NCBI RefSeq assembly: GCF_037975245.1
Contig: NC_092568.1
Span: forward strand, 34,072,501 to 34,136,500
Direction: 5' to 3'
DNA from: Apostichopus japonicus
Lineage: Eukaryota > Echinodermata > Holothuroidea > Aspidochirotida > Stichopodidae
DNA length: 64,000 bases
This document shows, one piece after another, positions 57,139 to 64,000 of the stretch. The translations under genes and the position numbers were made by a program. The notes below the pieces were generated by a model, which was not told where the DNA came from, did not search any database, and saw only the letters and a program-made list of their open reading frames with translations. Position 1 is the first letter of the stretch, and each line of letters begins with the position of its first letter.

Positions 57139-57219
57139 GTATCTGCTGAGTTGTTTCGGTCACAGGAATTTGAGAGGTATGACCCAAGCCAGGAACCAAT
57201 TTTCCCTCCTGAACTGCTG
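57139..57219 (+). CDS. XDH: XDH exon 7
   Basis: An 81-bp exon of 27 codons, phase 0 at both ends, after TTAATTTTCAG and before GTAGGT. It encodes ELFRSQEFERYDPSQEPIFPPELL. The DPSQEPIFPPELL block is the hallmark at the entry of the FAD domain in XDH and aldehyde oxidase. IFPPELL directly precedes the variable loop completed by exon 8. Confidence 0.96.
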
Positions 57220-58241
57220 GTAGGTTACCTGAATGATGATCATCACAGTGTTTTTGATTGTAACATAACACTTGGAAGCATAAGTCTACTTATACTTGTC
57301 AGTCTATGCCACTCTCTAGTATTATGGAAATGTCTTTTTCGAGTAGAATATTTTATGAATTATGATGAAACCTTGGCAGCATTATCCAAGGGTTGTTTAT
57401 TAACAATATGCAATAAATATGAGGCCAAAGATCATTTATTGATCGTTTCATTTGTTTAGTATAAGTAATTAAGTTGCTCAAAGCTTTAAACACAATACAA
57501 GTCAAAGTTCACTTAACAGTGCGTAAAAGATATGCTTCAATCCGCAAATTTCTCCTTGAAGTAGATATTTAAGTATAGAAGATAACACACAAAGCCAACG
57601 TTGGGAATTTTTACCACAGTGCCTGTTGACTATAGTCTAAGACCCTCTTCCCTCTCTTGTGATTCAATTAATGTTATTTTCATTTTCTACTGTGTACTTT
57701 GCAAATAGGGTAGGTGAAACAGTCTCCCGGGTCCGCTTACGTTTTAATATTCACACAAAATGTTCTCGTGATAATTTTGCAGGATTCCCCGTGTCCGAAC
57801 ATTTCAATCTTCATAAAGTCGTTCTCTCAAAAACCTAATATGAATTTTAATTGCCTCGAACTTCAAATCCGTCACTGAACGTAAACGTAAAGAAATCGAT
57901 TGGATCTTTCGTATTAAGTCTCACATCACCGGCCTCAACAACGACTTGGGACCTATTAACAACTATCAGTTCAACACACAGATGTAATGCGTTCTTTGCT
58001 CCTAAATCCGCTTCCTGTATAGTCATGGTGATAATTCCATCTATGCAACTTGTACTTTTCATTCAACTGCCAAGTATTGCTGACGTAGGTCCCGGGGGGA
58101 CCGAAAATTCAAATATCTTTTCTAAGACTTTACTCCTTATTTGTCAATTATGAGTCATATGTTATTTCTCTGGTTTTCTCTAAATAACATTTTCTTTTGG
58201 AGTAAACGTTGAGTTCGTTATATTACATATATATATATACG

Positions 58242-58284
<43 letters not shown>

Positions 58285-58404
58285 TATGATCATATGATGA
58301 AAAAATGTATAACTTTCTCTTTATAATTTCCTTTGCAATCTCTGATATTTGTGAGAAGCGTATTTCCATACAGTGTATATGTCTTTCTTCACTCGTTCTG
58401 ACAG
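57220..58404. other. XDH intron 7
   Basis: Contains (AT)n at 58240-58281 close to the acceptor. Otherwise nothing recognised. The acceptor is TTCTGACAG. Confidence 0.55.
58240..58281. repeat. (AT)n microsatellite
   Basis: About 20 AT units, 125 bp before XDH exon 8. Confidence 0.93.
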
Positions 58405-58546
58405 GTCCAGAGCCAAAAGCCGGCATTTTCTCTGAAATTTTCGGGACCGAGAGTGATTTGGTTCCGTCCTGTTACTCTTCAAGAACTTTTGGATTTGAGA
58501 TCACAATATTTGAACTCGAAATTGGTAGTAGGCAACACTGAAATTG
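58405..58546 (+). CDS. XDH: XDH exon 8, start of the FAD domain
   Basis: A 142-bp exon (47 codons plus one base) in the frame that follows exon 7. Its peptide runs through FSGPRVIWFRPVTLQELLDL to SKLVVGNTEI. The FRPVTLQELLDL and LVVGNTEIG motifs are the first helix and the flavin-contacting loop of the FAD domain. Donor G/GTAAGA. Exit phase 1 requires an exon starting with two bases (homologues continue G-x-E-x-K). No such exon was found before 64000, so intron 8 exceeds 5.4 kb. Confidence 0.94.
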
Positions 58547-58901
58547 GTAAGATTTTACCCCTAAGGGACATAAACTTTCAAATTTGAAAGATATATATAT
58601 CTTTTGTGATTTTTACAGATATATGTATTTGTTTGTTTCGTTGTGTGTGTGCAAAGTACGTGACTTACTTTTCATGTGCCAGTTCCTATTCTCCTGCATT
58701 CCTGCAAGAGCAGAATATTGCTACGTTTAGGGTTCTATTTATTAACGTTTAAGTATTGGGTGTTTATTACTATCTGTTTTAGACTTTTACAATAATTGTC
58801 TTACTGTAGTATAGTTTCTCATACTTATTTATTTTAGACATTGACTATGATGTAATCTTTTGTGCATTTTTATTTGTTTAAACTGTTTTACTATTTACAT
58901 A

Positions 58902-58902
<1 letters not shown>

Positions 58903-58974
<72 letters not shown>
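58903..58974. repeat. (AT)n microsatellite
   Basis: About 35 AT units, essentially uninterrupted. Confidence 0.95.
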
Positions 58975-58978
<4 letters not shown>

Positions 58979-59095
58979 TATAATCGTTTAGTACGGGTGT
59001 TTTTTATATTGTTGCTTTATGCTTTCGCATTTTATGCCTTATTGGTTCTATATATTTAATATTTAGTTTTTGTTACTATTTGTTTTTAGGTTTTA

Positions 59096-59147
59096 CATTT
59101 GTAAAGCGCTTTGAGCAGCTTTGCTGATTATGCGCTATATAATTATA

Positions 59148-59204
<57 letters not shown>

Positions 59205-59215
59205 TTTTTTTTTAT
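59096..59215 (+). mobile_element. LINE/SINE 3' tail with (ATT)n
   Basis: TGTAAAGCGCTTTGAG and GCGCTATATAA followed by about 20 ATT units. The same tail occurs at the end of the SINE at 23080-23130 and the L2 LINE at 18285. The body upstream is not recognisable. Confidence 0.7.
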
Positions 59216-60019
59216 TATTACACGAAGGTTATAATCTGTTACCTTATATGAAATGGTTCAGGAATGCTAGGCAAACGATTGACAAATGTAAACTAATTTT
59301 TGCGTGACACTAAATGTTCCACTATTAAACTTTAAAACAATCTGATATGGAAAGTGAAGGTTATTGTCATTGATGACTTCATATTTCTTTGTTTGCTCCA
59401 GCTGTTGTTGTTTTAATTCTCTCTTTAACCTAATTTGCCTAGTCTCTATAGAATAAATAAGATCATTTTGTAATGTTTACCTCTAGGGTGAATCTCATAG
59501 TCACATTCCTGAATTACAGGTTGCTAAATTAACTTCATGAACTACACCAAAGAAAAAAGGGGGGAACCCGATGAAGTAACTCTTGAGAGTAGCATGTCTT
59601 CAAAAAAGAAAAAAAAGATGGTTTGATGATAAAAAATAAAATCTGGCGTATAAAACGAACATTCACTAATGGAGCATAATCGATACGAAATATGAACGTA
59701 TAATCCGAGGATTACACTCGGATTTGGCAAACACTTTTTTAAGAAAGCCTACACATAGGTTTAATCACATCAAAGTGTGATGCAAAACATTATTAGTTTC
59801 GACCAATCATGCCATGTCACCTTTCACCCGAAGCAAGCTGTTGATAAAGGGAATTCACATGTATACACTAACATGTAAAATATGTTTGTTTGCAGAGTAT
59901 TTAAGTGTCATGTTTGGTTTCGATGATACTCGTAACCTTTGCATTCATGATGGCGTGTGTGTGCGTGTGTGGGTGTGCGTGTGTGTGCGTGTATGCGCGT
60001 GAGTGCGTTTGTGACGCCC

Positions 60020-60450
60020 ATCTTGTAAACACGATATCTCAAGAAGGGAAGGTCAGACCAATTTCATATTTACTTGTGTAGAGTAAACCACATTGAGTAC
60101 AATGGTCAATGGTCATTTAGGATCACCAGGGGTCAAATTTTGAAAACATTGTACACACGATATCTCAAGAAGGAAATCATGGGCAGACCTCACATTTGGT
60201 GTGTAGGAGTACCACATTGTGTAACAGCAGCACAGTGTTTTGGTAAAGGGCAGAGGTCATTTAGGGTCACCAGGGGTCAAATTGTTAAAACCTTGTTATA
60301 ACGATATCTCCATACTGGAAGCTTGAGCCGACCTCTTATTTAGTGTGTAGAAGTACCACATTGAGTTAAAGAAGCCAATTGTTTTTGGTGGAGGTCAAAG
60401 GTCATTTGGGGTTATCAGAGGTCAAAACGTGAAACCCTTGTAAACAACCT
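60020..60450. repeat. Tandem repeat of about 130-bp units
   Basis: Three and a fraction units, each with CGATATCTCAAGAAGG, a GTACCACATTG block and GGTCATTTAGGGTCACCAGGGGTCAAA. Non-coding; resembles dispersed repeats of marine invertebrates. Confidence 0.8.
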
Positions 60451-60509
60451 CACTTTATATTACTTCAGATTCATGAAGAAAACTGCTCATGTTACATCGT
60501 CGAAACCAT

Positions 60510-60700
60510 TCTGGTTGAGTAGTAGTGGCTGATTCGTAGTGAGCCCAGCTACTAACAGATCTGAAGTGTGTATACATTAGGTTGTTTACTGATACAGCTC
60601 ATTTTGAGTGGTAGCGGCTGATTCGTATTGAGCCCAGCTAGCAACATATCTGAATTACGTATATTGCAGGTTGTTAACTAATACAACTCATTTTGAGTAC
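60510..60700. repeat. Tandem duplication of about 92 bp
   Basis: Two copies of a unit with TTGAGT(A/G)GTAG(T/C)GGCTGATTCGTA and GAGCCCAGCTA, separated by a few substitutions. Confidence 0.8.
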
Positions 60701-60772
60701 AGTTGAACCCCATCGCAAGAAAGAAATATGCAACACCCTATAAACCATATCGTGATACTCTGGTGAGGTATC

Positions 60773-61262
60773 CAGGCGGGTATCCAGGGGGCGTTGGGGG
60801 CGCGCGCCCCCCGGGTAAGAAAAAGAGGAGAGAAAAAAAGGGGAAGGAAAAAAGAGGGAGAAAAAAAGAGGAGGGAGGAGAGGAAGGAAGGGAAAAGAAA
60901 AAGAAGAAAGAGAGAAAAAGGAGAAAATGAGGGAGTAGAAAATAAACGACAAGATACCGGGAAGATAAGAGGAACAGTCATAATTACAGCGCTGATCACT
61001 ATTATATACACAGGGTCAGTGATGGATCGAGGATTACGGAGGGGTGTGCGCCTCACACTTCCCCTTACACCTCTTTTCCCCTTTTTCCTCTCTCACTAAT
61101 GTAGATATCTATCTACATATATATATATATATATATGTATATACCGGTACTAAATATGATAACGAGTGTGTGTGTATGGAAGCCTTAAATTGTACAATTG
61201 TGCTATGAAACCAACTGTGGCTGGTCTCGAACTCGACCGAGTCGTCGGGGAACATGACGAAC
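60773..61262 (+). mobile_element. Truncated copy of the 'CAGGTGCGTATCCAGG' TIR element
   Basis: Starts CAGGCGGGTATCCAGG and matches 20549-20995 through the purine tract and the CTGGTCTCGAACTCGACCG block. It then stops at about 61262. The 3' part is missing and no target duplication is identifiable. Confidence 0.8.
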
Positions 61263-62510
61263 CCATCACTTCTTCAGATTGTTCCCATCTGCATGAAAAC
61301 GCGCGCCCACAAACATACGCCCACCCCTCTAATCGCTTCCCGATGAATTACGAAACTAATTAATTAATGACCTTCGCCCGTAGTACCAAGACCTTGACAA
61401 AATCCGACAACACACCACTTCATCGATAACAAGTGATCGGGTATATTAGTGACGTCTAGAGGTCGTGCACTGACCTACATAGAGTGTGACCACTTCCGAC
61501 TTTGCAATTTCCCAAGATCAGGCCCCGAAAAATCCAAGAAATCCCAAGGGCACTGTACTGTATGGATATCTAGCAATATCTAGCGATAGGGCTGAAAATC
61601 CCAAGATCTTCCCTTAACTGAAGGCAGATAGAGAATCGAAGCCTTCAGTGTGTAATGAACTTGAAACTGTGCGTATTTCGAAATGAAAAGATTGTGGGGC
61701 AAAGTAGCGTAACTCCTATGGGCTCAGACCGTACTAACCAGGTGGCCCCGACCAAAAGGGGGCCCCCGCTATACTGATGCACAGAAAAAGGGTATACCTC
61801 TTTGGATAGGGAGGGCCCGTTTTACTGGGAAAGAAAAACTCATGCAAAGACTGAACAAGACAATATACGTAATTTCACGTGATACGGAATACGGACATCA
61901 TGATCAAGGGCTCTTTGGGTATTAATGTCTGTGTCGAGCTAGTTATGTTATTTATTATTATAATCGAAAACGAAGTATATTATTTAAAACCCAATTCCAG
62001 CCAATGTTGTACTGAGTGCAACATCGGGACATATGATTTTTTGAAAAATTCTAAAACAATAACCCACCACCCAACAGACTTGAAACTGCGTTCATTTGAA
62101 AAAGAAGGCAGGGCTTGCATATAAATATAATATAAAAGGTAAGAATAAAGATGCCTTTGGTGTATCTGGTAAGTAAAAAAGCACAGGAAATTAGGCTTAG
62201 ATGGAGACAAAGTTTCAGCCGAAATTAGGTTTATACTAATGTTTGATTACTGTATTTGTACAGTAGTCTCCATTATACTCCATACAGTATAGGGGGGCAC
62301 TTGCCCACTCCCCCTGGAAAATCACAAATTAAAAAAAAAGTTAAGCATTTGACATTTCAATGATTTCCCCCAACCGACAGTTCTCTAGTTATGTTCATTG
62401 CATACGGACCCATAATGCATTACTGAAATTATTGAAAGTCAAAATCCTAAGACATGAGATCTCCAAATAACCGATGTGTAAATGCAACTTGAACGGGAAG
62501 TGTCTTTTAC
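61263..62510. other. XDH intron 8, no feature recognised
   Basis: No coding frame, RNA gene or element ends could be supported. Confidence 0.35.
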
Positions 62511-62592
62511 GACGATCTAGGAGTATTTTTTGGCAAAGAAATCGTCGTGCGCTCCGCGCCAACCGATGGTGGCCCTCCGCTTAGATAGTATA
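62511..62592 (-). repeat. Isolated copy of the recurring transposon core
   Basis: GCGCTCCGCGCCAACCGATGGTGGCCCTCCGCTTAGATAG and flanks match the core found in the TIR elements. No element ends were seen around it, so it is a fragment. Confidence 0.7.
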
Positions 62593-63344
62593 CTCAAGTA
62601 GTGTGTTACACCTTTATGACCTACTATCTTAAAAATTGTTTGCGTCCGCTCAGAAAAAAACTTGCGTCCACACGTTCCTCCATGAAAACATGCACTTTAA
62701 ATTACCTCTACAGGAACGCACAATACTTAGTTATAATGACCCCTGACAAAAACATTGGCTTGTGCGCAACGGATATCCTATAGTGATAGGTTTATAATGT
62801 GCATATTGAAAATCGTAAATGCAAATTATACAACTCATGCCTATGGAAGCGTGGGGACATTAATATTATATGTATTATCTTAGATTACAATAAATTCATG
62901 TGTTTGCACTGAAACCCTATACAAGGTGTACTTACTATATAAAGAGAAGTGCAACTCATAGCAAGAATATTTTGACATAATGTGGTAGCCCATACATGCA
63001 ATACAGACACAACTCTTTAAATGTACATTAATATTCACACAGATTGAAAGAGGAAGGTGCCAACTGCATTATCAGTACGCAGCTGGTACGGTACGGTGCC
63101 AGCATTATTTGAATATATGCCAGCATTAATTTGAATTTATGTCAACATCAAATCAATTTTATGTAGACATAAAAAAGTCCTGCCCTCTGATATGTCGTCA
63201 TAATTTCTGAATTTTGTCCACTGTGGCCAACCATACACGTTGATATATTAGAGAGTGCACACACATGAGAGCCTATACTACAAACTTTGCTATCTCTACA
63301 CGGGACAGCAACGTTACAATTAGTTGCATTAAGACCGTCGGTAT
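62593..63344. other. XDH intron 8, no feature recognised
   Basis: AT-rich. A short repeat of GCCAGCATTA/TTTGAAT lies near 63100-63135. Nothing else seen. Confidence 0.35.
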
Positions 63345-63349
63345 AATGC

Positions 63350-64000
63350 CAGGTGCGTATCCAGGGGGGGGCGTTGGGGGCGCGCGCCCCCCGGGTAAGA
63401 AAAAGAGGAGAGAAAAAAAAGAGAAGAAAAAAGGAAAAAAGAGGGGAAAAAAGAGGAGGAGGAGAGGAAGGAAGGGAAAAGAAAAAGAAGAAAGAGAGAA
63501 AAAGGAGAAAAGGAGGGAGTAAAAGAAAAACGCGAAGACACCGGGAAGAGAAAGAGGAACAGTGACATCATTACAGCGCTGAAGGGTAGCCAGTGACGGA
63601 TCAATGATTTTGTAAAAGTGTGACTCACCCTACCCCTTACACCGACAACTCCATTTTTTGACGTTTCCATTTTCCTCTCTCACTAATGATCTATATATAT
63701 ATACTATATATGGTCTATCATAACGCGTGTGTAGAATTGTGCTATGAAAACAACTGTGGCTGGTCTCAAACTCGACCGTGTCGTCGGGGAACATAACGAT
63801 TTTTGGAATGGGGGCGACCGCGCCCCCCCCCCCCCCCATTCAGCATTTTTTTAAATGATATCGCTAAGTAATTTCAAAATAGAAAGTGCTTAAATGCAAC
63901 TTACAAGGCCTGGGAAGTGTCATTTCCAGCGTTCTGGGAGACATTTTCGGCCAAAATTTGCTTGTACGCTTCGCGCTAACAAATGGTCCTGGGTAGTGCC
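63350..64000 (+). mobile_element. 'CAGGTGCGTATCCAGG' TIR element, cut by the window edge
   Basis: Starts CAGGTGCGTATCCAGG and follows 20549-21190 closely: purine tract at 63390-63520, TATA block, CTGGTCTCAAACTCGACCG block and the beginning of a decayed core near 63955. If it has a 5-bp duplication, the left copy would be AATGC (63345-63349). Confidence 0.85.

Larger units (their letters stand above)
26318..58546 (+). other. XDH: Xanthine dehydrogenase gene, 5' part (exons 1-8, gene span)
   Basis: Eight exons join in phase into about 259 codons matching the N-terminus of xanthine dehydrogenase, the molybdo-flavoenzyme that oxidises hypoxanthine to xanthine and uric acid in the cytosol. Cys47, 52, 55 and 77 form the first [2Fe-2S] site; Cys117, 120, 152 and 154 form the second, an offset of +4 from the human protein. 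The FAD domain starts in exon 8 with KLVVGNTEIG. The remaining roughly 1,070 residues (rest of FAD and molybdenum domains) lie beyond 64000. GCSEGGCGACTVM and LVVGNTEIG favour XDH over the paralogous aldehyde oxidase. Exons occupy under 800 bp of 32 kb; the introns are full of transposons. All phases agree and no stop occurs, so the copy looks functional. Confidence 0.93.
58547..60019. other. XDH intron 8, first part
   Basis: Contains a long (AT)n (58903-58974), a LINE/SINE-type 3' tail with (ATT)n (59096-59210) and a (TG)n-rich run (59953-60010). No coding content recognised. Confidence 0.55.

Noticed and set aside
58305-58541. 78-codon open frame over XDH exon 8
   Set aside because: It is in a different frame from the one continuous with exon 7. 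The exon 8 frame giving FRPVTLQELLDL and LVVGNTEI is the real one.
59881-60002. Candidate XDH exon 9 after a TTTGCAG at 59895
   Set aside because: The following sequence does not encode the G-x-E-x-K…F pattern expected after exon 8 and runs into a TG-rich simple repeat.

Overview
The window is animal nuclear DNA. Its genes are split by GT-AG introns, there is a short TTAGGG-type interstitial telomeric tract, and most of the sequence is mobile DNA. Transposons whose inverted ends are arrays of a 15-bp repeat, with 8-bp target duplications, match the TU/foldback elements described from sea urchins. Together with L2-like LINEs, tRNA-derived SINEs, Ty3/gypsy, Penelope-like and hAT-like remnants, this suggests a marine deuterostome, most likely an echinoderm. 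The species cannot be fixed from the sequence alone.

Two protein-coding genes are supported, both on the + strand. The first (2849-7398) is the 3' part of an unrecognised gene: four phase-consistent exons ending in a basic C-terminal domain of about 68 residues, with a KEN tripeptide. The second is the 5' part of a xanthine dehydrogenase (XDH/AOX family) gene. Eight exons between 26318 and 58546 join in phase to about 259 codons. They cover both [2Fe-2S] domains with all eight ligand cysteines, the linker and the start of the FAD domain. The rest of the gene lies beyond the right edge.

Layout: 1-2278 SINE fragment and an intact TU-like element; 2849-7398 unknown gene; 7740-14500 LINE pieces and DNA transposons; 15155-19040 a Ty3/gypsy remnant split by an L2 LINE and a hAT-type MITE; 20549-23145 a 2.1-kb TIR element and a SINE; 23146-26317 XDH upstream region with a large hairpin; 26318-64000 XDH with transposon-loaded introns. 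Intron 1 holds a 5.0-kb TIR element, intron 2 a 4.0-kb TA-flanked TIR element, intron 4 a Penelope remnant, and intron 6 a second TU-like copy expanded to 9.8 kb by nested insertions.

The strongest non-genic signal is that nest. TU copy 2 (45661-55434) was split by two TIR elements with 5-bp target duplications (46243-52249 and 52877-54804). These were in turn invaded by a SINE with an enormous (ACAT)n tail, a foldback element with 18-bp terminal repeats, and a hAT-type element. Each step can be read from target duplications against the uninterrupted copy at 410-2270. A conserved core of about 55 bp recurs at least 11-12 times in elements with different ends and target lengths.

All family names come from reading motifs by eye; no database search was run.
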